From NCBI RefSeq assembly GCF_023380245.1, contig NZ_CP093365.1, forward strand, positions 1,240,001-1,304,000: a stretch of DNA of 64,000 bases, given 5' to 3'. The notes under the pieces are model-generated. The model saw only the letters and a list, made by a program, of their open reading frames with translations. It did not search any database and had not been told where the DNA came from. Source of the stretch: Bombilactobacillus thymidiniphilus (GTDB lineage: Bacteria > Bacillota > Bacilli > Lactobacillales > Lactobacillaceae). Below, one piece after another: positions 33,754 to 42,453 of the stretch. The first letter of the stretch is position 1. Every line of letters starts with the position of its first letter. The position numbers were made by a program, and so were the translations under genes.

Positions 33754-36078
33754 ATGACCTTAGAAAAAAATAAATTTATTGCGGATATTCTAGAAATTTT
33801 CCGTAATTATCCTGAACGTAAATATACGACGCAGCAAATTAATGATATTCTGCATCTTAGTGGTACGAATAAATATAATGATGTGTTAAAAGCCTTGGCT
33901 GTTTTAGAAGGCGAAAAAAAGATTATTGCTACTAGTAACAATAATCAGTTTAAATTAGCACCTATTAATCAAACTGTAATTGGTAATTTTCGTGCCAACG
34001 ATCGTGGTTTTGGTTTTGTGCGCTATGACGATGAAGAACCTGATATTTTTATTGCGCGCCCAAATACGAACCATGCCATTAATGATGATGAAGTAGAAGT
34101 GAAAATTATTAAGCCGGTTAATCCATGGGGTGATAATGGTGCTGAAGGTAAAATTACTAACATTATTGAGCATGGTGTGAAGCAAATTGTTGGTGAATTC
34201 ATGCCTTACAGTGATGTTCAAGTTAAAAAAACGGGGTTGCTAGGCTATGTAAAAAGTCATGAAAAGAAATTGGCTAATAATTTAGTTTTTATCAAAGATA
34301 CGGGTATTTTGCCACAGATGGGCGATATGGTCCAAGTAGAAATTGTTGAGTATCCTAGTGAAAAAGCTCCTCGTAGCATGAAAGGGATTGCTCTAAAAAC
34401 TTTGGGCAATAAAAACGCTCCCGGTGTCGATGAGCTATCAATTGTTTATCAAAATGATGTTAAAGATGAGTTTCCACAAGAGGTTTTACAGTCTGCGCAA
34501 CAAGTGCCTGATCATTTAACAACTGCTGATTGGCAAGGACGTCGTGATAATACTGAACAAATCACCGTAACCATTGATGGCGATGATTCTAAGGATTTTG
34601 ATGATGCCGTGACATTGTGGAAGTTGGAAGATGGTAATTATCATTTAGGAGTTCATATTGCTGATGTTACTCATTATGTAAAATCGGGGACACCATTAGA
34701 TATGGAAGCTTATGAAAGAGGAACGAGTACGTATTTAGTGGATCGTGTAATTCCGATGTTGCCTTTTCGGTTGTCTAATGGAATTTGTTCATTAAATCCT
34801 GATGAGGAGCGTTGTGTTTTAACTTGTGATATGGAAATTACGCCTCAAGGAGAAATTGTGAGTCATGAAATTTATCCTAGTGTTATTCGTTCACACGCAC
34901 GTTTAACTTATGATAATGTTAATAAAATTATTCATGGTGATGAAGAAGTTCGGTCACAATATGCCCAACTTGTACCAATGCTTGAAGATATGGCTCAATT
35001 GCATGATATTTTATTTAAAGTACGTCACGAACGCGGTGCAATTGACTTTGATGAAACAGAGGCTCAAATTATTGTCGACAATCAAGGTAAACCAATTGAT
35101 ATTAAACTGCGAAATCGTGATACGGCAGAAATGATGATTGAATCATTCATGCTTGCAGCCAACGAAACAGTAGCCAAGCATTTTAGTAGTTTACATGTGC
35201 CTTTCTTATATCGGGTGCATGAGCAGCCTGATCCAGAAAAAGTCAAAACATTCTTTGAGTTAGCTAATTCTCTTGGACTTTCAGTACCGGGTGATGCTAA
35301 AAATGTTACCCCAAAGATGTTTCAAACAGTTTTAGAAAAAGTAGCTGATCAACCTCAAGAAGCAGTTATTACAACAATGTTATTACGTAGTTTGCAACAA
35401 GCTAGATATTCACCGGAACCTTTAGGACATTTTGGTTTGGCAGCGACTGATTATACACATTTCACTTCACCGATCAGACGTTATCCTGATTTAATGGTTC
35501 ACCGCATGATCCACAGTTATGCGCAAGAAGGATTAGGTGAAGATGTGCAAAATAAGTGGGATGAGCAATTAGACGAAGTAGCTGTGCACACTTCAGCTTG
35601 TGAACGTAAGTCTATTGATGTTGAACGTGCTGTAGATGATTTGAAAAAGGCCGAATTTATGGAGGATAAAGTTGGTCAAAAATTCGAAGGTGTTATCAGT
35701 GGTGTAACTAGTTTTGGGATGTTTGTTTCTTTGGATAATACGGTTGAAGGTTTGATTCATATTTCTAATATGTTAGATGATTATTATGAATACAATGAAA
35801 AAATGTTATCCATGGTTGGAAAAACTACTCATAAAATCTACACAATGGGTGATCCCATCGAAGTTAAGTTAATTAGAGCTGATGCTGAACAACGTCAAGT
35901 GGATTTTGAGCCAGTATTAACACTAGAAGAACAAAAAGTAGCTGATAAAGAAAAAGCACGTCGCGAGCAGCAAAATAATCGCCGGCACACTACCAAAACG
36001 CAGCATGGTAAATCGCAACGCAATTTTAAACATCGTTCTAATAAATATGAAAACAATAAGCAAAAAACGCAGCACTAA
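33754..36078 (+). CDS. rnr: Ribonuclease R
   Basis: A processive 3'-5' exoribonuclease that degrades structured RNA and works with trans-translation. 774 aa: winged-helix N-terminus (about 1-65), cold-shock domains (about 65-230; RANDRGFGFVRYD), the RNB catalytic domain with DGDDSKDFDDAV supplying the Mg2+-binding Asp residues, and an S1 domain (about 640-725; FEGVISGVTSFGMFV). The tail is basic (RRHTTKTQHGKSQRNFKHRS), as usual. smpB follows after 12 nt, matching the functional link. Confidence 0.97.
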   Translation: MTLEKNKFIADILEIFRNYPERKYTTQQINDILHLSGTNKYNDVLKALAVLEGEKKIIATSNNNQFKLAPINQTVIGNFRANDRGFGFVRYDDEEPDIFIARPNTNHAINDDEVEVKIIKPVNPWGDNGAEGKITNIIEHGVKQIVGEFMPYSDVQVKKTGLLGYVKSHEKKLANNLVFIKDTGILPQMGDMVQVEIVEYPSEKAPRSMKGIALKTLGNKNAPGVDELSIVYQNDVKDEFPQEVLQSAQQVPDHLTTADWQGRRDNTEQITVTIDGDDSKDFDDAVTLWKLEDGNYHLGVHIADVTHYVKSGTPLDMEAYERGTSTYLVDRVIPMLPFRLSNGICSLNPDEERCVLTCDMEITPQGEIVSHEIYPSVIRSHARLTYDNVNKIIHGDEEVRSQYAQLVPMLEDMAQLHDILFKVRHERGAIDFDETEAQIIVDNQGKPIDIKLRNRDTAEMMIESFMLAANETVAKHFSSLHVPFLYRVHEQPDPEKVKTFFELANSLGLSVPGDAKNVTPKMFQTVLEKVADQPQEAVITTMLLRSLQQARYSPEPLGHFGLAATDYTHFTSPIRRYPDLMVHRMIHSYAQEGLGEDVQNKWDEQLDEVAVHTSACERKSIDVERAVDDLKKAEFMEDKVGQKFEGVISGVTSFGMFVSLDNTVEGLIHISNMLDDYYEYNEKMLSMVGKTTHKIYTMGDPIEVKLIRADAEQRQVDFEPVLTLEEQKVADKEKARREQQNNRRHTTKTQHGKSQRNFKHRSNKYENNKQKTQH

Positions 36079-36090
36079 GGAGGGAGTTCC

Positions 36091-36561
36091 TTGAAAAAAC
36101 ATCCCAAAGCAAGCAATGAAGTTGCTAATAATAGAAAAGCTCGTCATGACTATAATATTTCAACAACATATGAAGCAGGACTTTCATTGACTGGAACAGA
36201 GATCAAATCAATTCGAGCTGGTCGAATTAATATTCGTGATGGTTTTGTGCAACAGCGTAAAGGAGAATTGTGGTTAGCTAATGTCCATATTAGTCCTTAT
36301 GATCAGGGCAATCAGTTTAATCATGATCCATTGCGTGATCGTAAGTTATTATTGCATAAGAAGGAAATCGCTAAAATTAGTGGACAACTACAAACCAAGG
36401 GCATCACGGTGATCCCGTTAAAAGTTTATTTAAAGCATGGCTTTGCAAAGGTTTTGCTAGGGGTAGCGGAAGGGAAAAAGCAATACGATAAACGCGAGAC
36501 AATTAAACGACGGGATCAAGACCGTGAGATGCGGCGTAATCTAAAAAATGTTTTGAGATAA
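36091..36561 (+). CDS. smpB: SsrA-binding protein SmpB
   Basis: Binds tmRNA and brings it to stalled ribosomes. [36 protein letters not shown] is the start of the fold, with LHKKEI and KKQYDKRE in the C-terminal tail that enters the mRNA channel. 156 aa. TTG at 36091 follows AAGGAGGGAG. No ssrA gene was found in this window. Confidence 0.97.
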   Translation: MKKHPKASNEVANNRKARHDYNISTTYEAGLSLTGTEIKSIRAGRINIRDGFVQQRKGELWLANVHISPYDQGNQFNHDPLRDRKLLLHKKEIAKISGQLQTKGITVIPLKVYLKHGFAKVLLGVAEGKKQYDKRETIKRRDQDREMRRNLKNVLR

Positions 36562-36598
36562 GACTCTTTGCAAACCTGCTTTGTGAGGAGCTTTTTTT
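36562..36598 (+). terminator. Weak terminator after smpB
   Basis: A poor stem around CAAA-CCTGC-TTTG with outer CTC/GAG pairs, followed by eight T. Its 3' arm contains the GAGGAG ribosome binding site of the next gene, so termination may compete with translation. Confidence 0.45.
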
Positions 36599-37144
36599 AT
36601 GGTATTGAACATTACAGCAGAATATTTACTCTATCGTTTAGACAATTTATTATTTCAGCAAAATATTAAAATAAATTCTTTAACGCAATTTTTAAAATAT
36701 GTACCAGTCAGCCGTAGTACAATTTATCGCCATTTTGCTGGCGGCTTAGATGAATTATATAAGCAGGTCGCGCTTCGCAAATTCACACCGCTTTTGCAAC
36801 ACAATTTTACTAGTTGGCAGCAAGTGACTAGTTTTTCAGTGGCTTATGTCCAAAAACATCATTTTGGTGTGCAATCTTTATATCATTATTTGACTAAAAT
36901 TGATCAGCAATTGGTCTTTACTAAGTTAATCAAGAACATGTTATTGCAGCAATTAGTCTCTTTAGAAAGCGATGTTTTTATTTTGGAATTTTTAACTGGT
37001 GCAATTTGGCAGCAATGGCAAATTTGGCTAGATAGTAGTTTACAAGTAGACCAAGAAATTATCATAAAACGATTATCAACTGTTGATTTATTAATAAAAA
37101 ATAACTTATTAAATGAAATAATTTCAAAAAACGACTCAAAATGA
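36599..37144 (+). CDS. TetR-like regulator
   Basis: A 181-aa protein with an N-terminal TetR-type helix-turn-helix: NSLTQFLKYVPVSRSTIYRHFAGGLDELYKQV. The remainder is helical with no recognisable ligand motif. ATG at 36599 sits behind GAGGAG. It lies alone between smpB and the thiamine genes, which run the other way, so its target is unclear. A divergence from standard TetR length (about 190 aa) is minor. Confidence 0.7.
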   Translation: MVLNITAEYLLYRLDNLLFQQNIKINSLTQFLKYVPVSRSTIYRHFAGGLDELYKQVALRKFTPLLQHNFTSWQQVTSFSVAYVQKHHFGVQSLYHYLTKIDQQLVFTKLIKNMLLQQLVSLESDVFILEFLTGAIWQQWQIWLDSSLQVDQEIIIKRLSTVDLLIKNNLLNEIISKNDSK

Positions 37145-37245
37145 AATGATTGGCTAATATTATCACTTTTGTTAAAGGACTTTTTTGATATATTTAAGAA
37201 GTCATGACGACAATTTTAAATAATGAGGAGGAAACTAGCTGATCG
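37145..37245. other. Intergenic region with an unused AGGAGG
   Basis: About 100 bp without a gene. A plus-strand GAGGAGG at 37226 has no plausible start codon behind it before the terminator, so it may be chance or a remnant. Confidence 0.35.
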
Positions 37246-37278
37246 AAAAAGGTGGTGATTGCAAGCACCGCCTTTTTT
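37246..37278. terminator. Bidirectional terminator beyond thiE
   Basis: AAAAAGGTGGTG / CACCGCCTTTTT stem (one G-T pair) with an 8-nt loop, T-runs on both strands, 5 nt past the thiE stop. Confidence 0.85.
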
Positions 37279-37282
37279 CGTG

Positions 37283-37927
37283 TCAACTTTTTATTAATTG
37301 TTGCACACTTTTTTGAATGTCTGAACTGTTAGTAATCATTGATATTACAGCACTGCCTGCTACTTTAATTTGTGAAATAGCGCTGATGTTATCGGCTGTA
37401 ATTCCGCCAATTGCTACTATAGGTCGAGTAGCTATTGTTTTAAGTTGCGCTAAACCACACGGTCCAATAGATGGCGCGGCATCTTCTTTAGAATTAGTCA
37501 CAAATATTGGACCACAACCATAATAATCAATTCCTGTAATTTGGTTAGCAATTTCAATTTCTTGTTTATTAGAGCAAGATAATCCTACGATCATTTTTGA
37601 TCCTACTTTTGTGACGACTTGTTGAATTTTGGCGTCGCTTTGACCAACATGAACACCATCAGCATTTATTTGTTGCGCTAGTGTAACATCATCATCAACA
37701 ATAAATGGAACTTGATATTGATGGCATAATTGTTTCAATTTGAAAGCTTCTTCTAAGCGTTGCTGATGACTTAACATAGCATGCGGTCCTTTATCGCGGA
37801 ATTGATAAGCAGTAATTCCTGCTTTTAAGGCTTGCTGAACAATAACTATTAATGATTGTTGCGGTGTTAAATCTTGGGTGCCACAAACAAAATAGGCTTT
37901 GAGTACATCTGGATTAAAGCTCTGCGT
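37283..37927 (-). CDS. thiE: Thiamine-phosphate synthase with no canonical start codon
   Basis: Joins HMP-PP and HET-P to thiamine phosphate. The frame covers the whole ThiE fold: YFVCGTQDL at the N-terminus, AYQFRDKG, then VPFIVDDDV..ADGVHVGQSD, GCGPIF and PIVAIGGI. But from the in-frame stop at 37934-37936 to the first ATG at 37777 no ATG, GTG or TTG occurs, and starting at 37777 would delete about 50 conserved residues. ACG at 37927 lies 9 nt behind AGGAGG and gives a 214-aa protein of normal length; ATA at 37933 is the alternative. It overlaps the end of thiD by 14 nt, so coupled translation is likely. Confidence 0.75.
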   Translation of the reverse strand, partial: TQSFNPDVLKAYFVCGTQDLTPQQSLIVIVQQALKAGITAYQFRDKGPHAMLSHQQRLEEAFKLKQLCHQYQVPFIVDDDVTLAQQINADGVHVGQSDAKIQQVVTKVGSKMIVGLSCSNKQEIEIANQITGIDYYGCGPIFVTNSKEDAAPSIGPCGLAQLKTIATRPIVAIGGITADNISAISQIKVAGSAVISMITNSSDIQKSVQQLIKS

Positions 37928-38744
37928 TTTTATTTACCTCCTGATAGGCCCAGTGATTTAAGGGACCATGTCCATGGCCAACTTGAATTGTTTTTTTAAT
38001 AGCTAGATTGATAAAATCTTTTGCTATATGAACTGCTGTTTTTAGCGGGATACCTCTAGCTATTTGGGAGCATATACAAGCTGATAAAGTGTCGCCAGTT
38101 CCATGGGTGCGTGGTGTAATAATACGCGGGGCGTTCAACCATAAATCTGTATGATCCAAAAATAAGCAATAATCGCTAACTTGCTGACCTTTTGCATGTC
38201 CGCCTTTAATGATGACATTTTTAGCACCTAAGTCTTGTAATTTTTTAGCAGCTAACTTGATGTCATTTGCATCTTTAATTTCTTGATCAACTAAACGTTG
38301 TGCTTCTATGATGTTGGGAGTGATCACTGTTGCTAGGGGAAATAGTTGTTGTTTAACTAATGAAATAGCTTCATCGGTCAATAAAATGGCTCCACCTTTG
38401 GCAACCATAACAGGATCGACAATTAATGGTCCAAAATCATATTTTTTTAAATTATTGACAACGTATTGAACATGTTGTACATCACCCAACATACCGGTTT
38501 TACAAGCTCTAATCTGGAAATCAGCGGCGATAGAAGCAAATTGAGCATCAATAATTTCTTTTGGCAACATGAAAGATTGTTGGACGCCTAGGGTGTTTTG
38601 TGCAGTAACGGCAATTATAACACCAGTGCTAAATGTATGACATTCTTGCATGGTTTTTAAGTCAGCCATCATTCCTGCACCCCCACCTGAGTCAGTACCG
38701 GCAATGGTTAATACTTGTGGAAAAGAATTAATTTCAGAATTCAT
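37914..38744 (-). CDS. thiD: Bifunctional HMP kinase / HMP-phosphate kinase
   Basis: Phosphorylates hydroxymethylpyrimidine twice for thiamine synthesis. TIAGTDSGGGAGMMADLKTM at the N-terminus, DPVMVAKGG, NIIEAQRL, and the anion hole TPRTHGTGDTLSA are typical of the ribokinase-like ThiD family. 276 aa; ATG at 38744 follows GGAG. It lies 2 nt behind thiM. Confidence 0.95.
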   Translation of the reverse strand: MNSEINSFPQVLTIAGTDSGGGAGMMADLKTMQECHTFSTGVIIAVTAQNTLGVQQSFMLPKEIIDAQFASIAADFQIRACKTGMLGDVQHVQYVVNNLKKYDFGPLIVDPVMVAKGGAILLTDEAISLVKQQLFPLATVITPNIIEAQRLVDQEIKDANDIKLAAKKLQDLGAKNVIIKGGHAKGQQVSDYCLFLDHTDLWLNAPRIITPRTHGTGDTLSACICSQIARGIPLKTAVHIAKDFINLAIKKTIQVGHGHGPLNHWAYQEVNKNAEL

Positions 38745-38746
38745 CT

Positions 38747-39541
38747 TTATAACTCCTCATAATCGGCGATAGCAGAAATTTGTTGAGATTCTGCTAAAAA
38801 TAATTGATCCAGTAAATTTACAGTGAAACTGCCTGGACCGATGCATTTATCTTTAGCTGCCAGTTCACCAATTGCAGCAAATACTAAGGCCGCCGTTTGG
38901 GCAGCTTCAAAATAATCTCCCTTACTGACAGCTGCAAAAGCACCAACAATGCTCGTTAACATATCGCCTGAGCCAACGTGGATTGCGAATAATTTGGTAC
39001 CATTGTGAACAGCAGTAACACGATTGCCATCGGTAATATAATCCGTTTTGCCACTCATTAAAATAATACAATGAAATTTCTTAGCAACTACTTTAGCCAT
39101 TTCAACTACATTACTGTCACCAAAACCAGCATCAATCCCCTTAGCTTGCCAACTAAAGTTCGCTAAAGCAGCAATTTCTCCCGCATTGCCGCGAATTACA
39201 GCCACTGAGAAATCTTGTAATAACTGCAGTGCGGTTTGTTTGCGGTAACTAATTGCGCCGACAGCCACTGGATCCAAGACAATCGGGTTATGTGCGAAAT
39301 TAGCTTCTTGACCCATTTTTTTAATATGTGCAATTTGAGTTTGCGTAAAAGAACCCAAATTTAAAGCTATAGCATCACTAATCGCGACCATTTCTTTAGT
39401 TTCGGCAATTTCTTCAGACATGATAGGCGATGCGCCTAATGCATTTAGACCATTAGCTACATCTTGTACGGTGACAAAGTTGGAAATATTCAATACTACT
39501 GGATTTTGTTCACGCAACTTATCTAACCATGCTAGTTTCAC
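38747..39541 (-). CDS. thiM: Hydroxyethylthiazole kinase
   Basis: Phosphorylates the thiazole HET, a salvage step. NISNFVTVQDVANGLNALGASPIMSEE is the substrate region, DPVAVGA and RGNAGEIAAL are conserved, and HVGSGDMLTSIVGAF contains the ribokinase-type anion hole; the usual Cys is Asp here (GSGDMLT is commonly GTGCMLT, so this is a variation). GTG at 39541 follows GGGGGAAG. The operon makes thiamine phosphate from salvaged precursors only. Confidence 0.95.
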   Translation of the reverse strand: MKLAWLDKLREQNPVVLNISNFVTVQDVANGLNALGASPIMSEEIAETKEMVAISDAIALNLGSFTQTQIAHIKKMGQEANFAHNPIVLDPVAVGAISYRKQTALQLLQDFSVAVIRGNAGEIAALANFSWQAKGIDAGFGDSNVVEMAKVVAKKFHCIILMSGKTDYITDGNRVTAVHNGTKLFAIHVGSGDMLTSIVGAFAAVSKGDYFEAAQTAALVFAAIGELAAKDKCIGPGSFTVNLLDQLFLAESQQISAIADYEEL

Positions 39542-39597
39542 TGGCTCTTCCCCCTAATGAGCACAGAACTTTTAAATTAGTCATTCGCGAAAAGACT

Positions 39598-39631
39598 ATT
39601 AAAATAGACGTCTTCTTGCTCGACGTCTATT
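39598..39631 (-). terminator. Expression-platform hairpin of the TPP riboswitch
   Basis: AATAGACGTC / GACGTCTATT (39603-39612 and 39622-39631), perfect 10-bp stem followed on the minus strand by TTTAATA. It lies between the aptamer and thiM and fits a transcription terminator with a weak T-run. Confidence 0.6.
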
Positions 39632-39647
39632 ACTTGAATTATTAATA

Positions 39648-39730
39648 GCACATCCCTACGCAAGTTCTAACTTACAGGTTCAAAGGGTTTAGATCAAAGA
39701 TCTATCTCAGCCACAGGCACCCCTTGCTTC
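39648..39730 (-). ncRNA. TPP riboswitch (THI element) upstream of thiM
   Basis: On the minus strand the conserved aptamer parts are in order: GGGGTGCC, then GGCTGAGA, ACCCTTTGAACCTG, and GCGTAGGGA. Bound thiamine pyrophosphate would stop transcription into thiM-thiD-thiE. Confidence 0.95.
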
Positions 39731-39747
39731 AATATTATTTTAAAGCA

Positions 39748-39776
39748 ATCATAATCAAAATAACAAATTTGTGCAA
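39748..39776 (-). promoter_or_regulatory. Promoter of the thiamine operon
   Basis: On the minus strand TTGCAC (39771-39776) and TATGAT (39748-39753) have 17-bp spacing, and the transcript would begin just before the TPP aptamer. Confidence 0.7.
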
Positions 39777-39893
39777 GCGCTTAATTGATAAATTTAGGCA
39801 AAGCCGAACTAAACTTTATTGCTTAAATTTTAATTAAAATATAAAATAATCAGTAGAATTTACGTAATATAAGTTAGAATAACGGAGGGGAAA

Positions 39894-40490
39894 ATGAATA
39901 GGAAAAAAGCAACTCCATTGGTAGTGGGATTTTTGTTATTTATAAGTGGATTTAACAATGTGTCTATGATACAAGCTAAAGATATTATTGTTAAGCATGC
40001 TCTAACACCCATTGTTGAGGTAGCTAATAAAATTGATGATCAGCCGACAGAAATCGCTTCTGCACCTGCTACAAAAGAAAGTGTTACTATCTCTAATATA
40101 CAACCAACTAGTTATAATTTTGATGCTACAATGGCTGAATCAAATAGTAATCTAGTACAAACTGCTTATTCTTACTTGGGCGTCCCATATGTATTTGGCG
40201 GCAGTAATACTAGTGGTTTTGATTGTTCTGGCTTAGTGCAATATGTAGCACGTTTGAATCACATTTTATTACCGCGAACTTCGCAATTGCAAAGTTTACA
40301 AGGAAAATATGTCTCTTTAGATAATCTGAAATCAGGCGATCTAGTGTTTTGGGGTAGTGTTGGTAATGCTTATCATGTTGGTATTTATATTGGTAATGAT
40401 CAATATATTCACGCACCACAACCAGGTGAAGTGGTTAGTGTTGGTAATATGCAATGGTTTAAACCAGATTTTGGACGAAGGATAGCTTAA
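39894..40490 (+). CDS. Secreted NlpC/P60 cell-wall hydrolase
   Basis: A 198-aa endopeptidase predicted to cut peptide bonds in peptidoglycan stems. A signal peptide (about 1-28, with MIQAK at the end) and a linker precede the NlpC/P60 domain (about 85-198). Catalytic Cys is in FDCSGLVQY, the first His in YHVGIYIG, and the third polar residue in YIHAPQ. GGAGGGGAAA precedes ATG 39894. No binding domain such as LysM is present, so how it is targeted is unclear. Confidence 0.92.
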   Translation: MNRKKATPLVVGFLLFISGFNNVSMIQAKDIIVKHALTPIVEVANKIDDQPTEIASAPATKESVTISNIQPTSYNFDATMAESNSNLVQTAYSYLGVPYVFGGSNTSGFDCSGLVQYVARLNHILLPRTSQLQSLQGKYVSLDNLKSGDLVFWGSVGNAYHVGIYIGNDQYIHAPQPGEVVSVGNMQWFKPDFGRRIA

Positions 40491-40493
40491 TGC

Positions 40494-40688
40494 TTGATGA
40501 TTATGAATTTAATAATTAGTATTATAATTATTATGTTAGGGATTTGGCAACTTGTACAAATATTTAGAGGTACTCGTCAACAAGTTGATACAAAGTATCG
40601 TAATATAATGTTTTCGGCGCGATTGGGTAATTTGGTTATTGCTATTTTACTGTTTGTATTAGCAATTATGATTTTGTCTAAAAAATAA
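40494..40688 (+). CDS. Small two-helix membrane protein, unknown
   Basis: About 64 aa with two hydrophobic segments (about 4-22 and 42-60) separated by a basic loop. Starts are TTG 40494, ATG 40497 or ATG 40503; GAAGGA lies upstream at 40477, best for the first. The gene begins 3 nt after the NlpC/P60 stop, so they may be co-translated. No family recognised. Confidence 0.55.
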   Translation: MMIMNLIISIIIIMLGIWQLVQIFRGTRQQVDTKYRNIMFSARLGNLVIAILLFVLAIMILSKK

Positions 40689-40724
40689 AACCTTCTTGCC
40701 CGTATATAAGGCTAAGAAGGTCGG
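40687..40724. terminator. Hairpin between convergent genes
   Basis: ACCTTCTT-GCC / GGC-TAAGAAGGT stem with an 8-nt loop between the membrane protein and the minus-strand ndt gene. T-runs are short on both sides. Confidence 0.6.
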
Positions 40725-40727
40725 ATT

Positions 40728-41201
40728 TTAATAAGCTGTTAGCGGTCGTATATTGTATTCTAATTGATTAAAGTCAAAAGTGGCTAATTCGCTTATTGTA
40801 ATATAACTTGTCACGCTGGGAATGAGCATTAAATTTATTTCAGCTTTAGAGTTGTCAGGAATTACTGAAACTATGGGTTTATGTGTTGCATAGGCATAAC
40901 CATACTCAAAGGACATTCCTGGATCAGCTCGGTGCGGTAGGAACAAGCCGCAAATAATATCTGATTTATCAATTCCAGTAATGTCATTTTGAAAAGTACC
41001 AATTTGCCATAAAGGATCAGATAAAGCTTCAGGATGCTTAACTACATCAATATTTTTGAATTGATGATCTAAGGGACGGTAGCTGTCAGGCCAATTTACT
41101 GTAGGATTAGCAGATATTGCTTTTTGACCTTGTTCCATGTATTTTTGTTCTTCTTCTGAAAACCAGGAACAAGCAAAATAGACAGTATTTTGTTTTGTCA
41201 T
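40728..41201 (-). CDS. ndt: Nucleoside 2-deoxyribosyltransferase
   Basis: Moves deoxyribose between bases in purine and pyrimidine salvage, an enzyme characteristic of lactobacilli. The catalytic Glu is in GMSFEYGYAYA, with the preceding DPG and the substrate pocket YFACSWF; the aromatic C-terminal Tyr is present. 157 aa is normal. ATG at 41201 has AGGAGA upstream. Confidence 0.93.
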   Translation of the reverse strand: MTKQNTVYFACSWFSEEEQKYMEQGQKAISANPTVNWPDSYRPLDHQFKNIDVVKHPEALSDPLWQIGTFQNDITGIDKSDIICGLFLPHRADPGMSFEYGYAYATHKPIVSVIPDNSKAEINLMLIPSVTSYITISELATFDFNQLEYNIRPLTAY

Positions 41202-41360
41202 TATTATTCTCCTTACATTTGATAACTCATTATAACTTATTTTGAATGTTTTTATGAGATTCTAAAAACAAATTTTTGAGAACAATGTTTGTTTATTTTG
41301 CCAGAAAAATATCTCGTAATGTTTTTCTTATATTTTTTAGTGTAAAAGTGAGGTTATTAG

Positions 41361-42392
41361 ATGTTAACTGAAGCTGTTGGTTTTGATAATTTTTATCCTA
41401 TAAATGATCAGCGTAGTTTTCAAGATGTCACTGTTCAAATAACTGAACCTACTGGCTTTGATTTGTTGGTTAAAGTAACAGCCAGTGCAGTTAATCCAGT
41501 AGATGTTGTTGCACGAAAGTCGTTGCAAAAATCGGAACAGCCGACTATTTTGGGCTTTGATGCTTGTGCAATAGTGGTTGCTATTGGCGATGAAGTAAGT
41601 GATTTTAGTATTGGAGAGCGGGTATTTTATGCGGGAGATTATCAGCGTAACGGCAGTAATGCCCGGTTGCAATTGGTAGATAGTCGATTAGTGGGACACG
41701 CTCCTAAAACTTTGAACAATGTTCAAAGTGCAGCTTTACCGCTTACTTCATTGACAGCTTATGAATTATTGTTTGAAAAAATGTCTTTGCACATAGATCC
41801 ACAGTTAAATAAACAAAAAACCATTTTGATTATTAATGGTGCAGGTGGTGTGGGTTCTATTGCTATCCAGTTAGCGAAATTGTGTGGATTAACGGTTTTG
41901 GCAACTGCATCGCGGCCTAAAACTCGCCAATGGGTTAAACAAATGGGAGCAGATGAGATTTTAAATCACCGTCAAGATCTGGTAAAGCAAGTTAAAAAAT
42001 TAGGTTATCAATATGTAGACTATATTGTTGCTTTAAGTGATGTGAATCCACATTGGTCGGAAATTGTCGCTCTCATTCAACCGGTTAGCGGTCTTGTAGG
42101 TACTATTACGAATATGTCTTTACCACAGATGAATGATTTGAAACATAAAAGTGTGATGTTTGCTTGGGAGTGGATGTTTTCCAAAAGTTACTATCAAACT
42201 GCTAATATGGCGACCCAAGGACAATATTTGGATAAAATAGCTTCTCTGGTTGATGAGCAAAAATTGCAATCAACACTTTATACCACAATTCCGCATTTTA
42301 ATGCAGCTGGTTTTAGAAAAGCTACGCAAATTATTGAAGCAGGTCAAGCGATTGGTAAAATTGTAGTCCAAAATTCTCAAAATGAAGCATAA
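41361..42392 (+). CDS. Zinc-binding-type alcohol dehydrogenase / quinone oxidoreductase family protein
   Basis: A 343-aa medium-chain reductase with the GroES-like N-domain (NPVDVVARKSLQKSEQPTILGFDACAIV) and nucleotide fold GAGGVGSIAIQLAKLCG. The catalytic zinc Cys and His are absent, so it belongs to the zinc-free quinone-reductase group that uses NADPH. ATG at 41361 has GAGG upstream. It is a stand-alone gene ended by a hairpin. Confidence 0.85.
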   Translation: MLTEAVGFDNFYPINDQRSFQDVTVQITEPTGFDLLVKVTASAVNPVDVVARKSLQKSEQPTILGFDACAIVVAIGDEVSDFSIGERVFYAGDYQRNGSNARLQLVDSRLVGHAPKTLNNVQSAALPLTSLTAYELLFEKMSLHIDPQLNKQKTILIINGAGGVGSIAIQLAKLCGLTVLATASRPKTRQWVKQMGADEILNHRQDLVKQVKKLGYQYVDYIVALSDVNPHWSEIVALIQPVSGLVGTITNMSLPQMNDLKHKSVMFAWEWMFSKSYYQTANMATQGQYLDKIASLVDEQKLQSTLYTTIPHFNAAGFRKATQIIEAGQAIGKIVVQNSQNEA

Positions 42393-42403
42393 AATGGTAA
42401 GAT

Positions 42404-42433
42404 AAAGCGGGGATTGAAAGCTCTGCTTTTTTT
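42404..42433 (+). terminator. Terminator after the oxidoreductase gene
   Basis: AAAGCGGGG / CTCTGCTTT stem (two G-T pairs), 8-nt loop, seven T. Confidence 0.7.
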
Positions 42434-42453
42434 ATATAATTAGGAGAAAATTT

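Noticed and set aside
39768-39790. cre site near the thiamine promoter (TGCAAGCGCTTAAT)
   Set aside because: The right arm lacks the CA ending and the left arm differs; it overlaps the -35 of the thiamine promoter and is probably chance.
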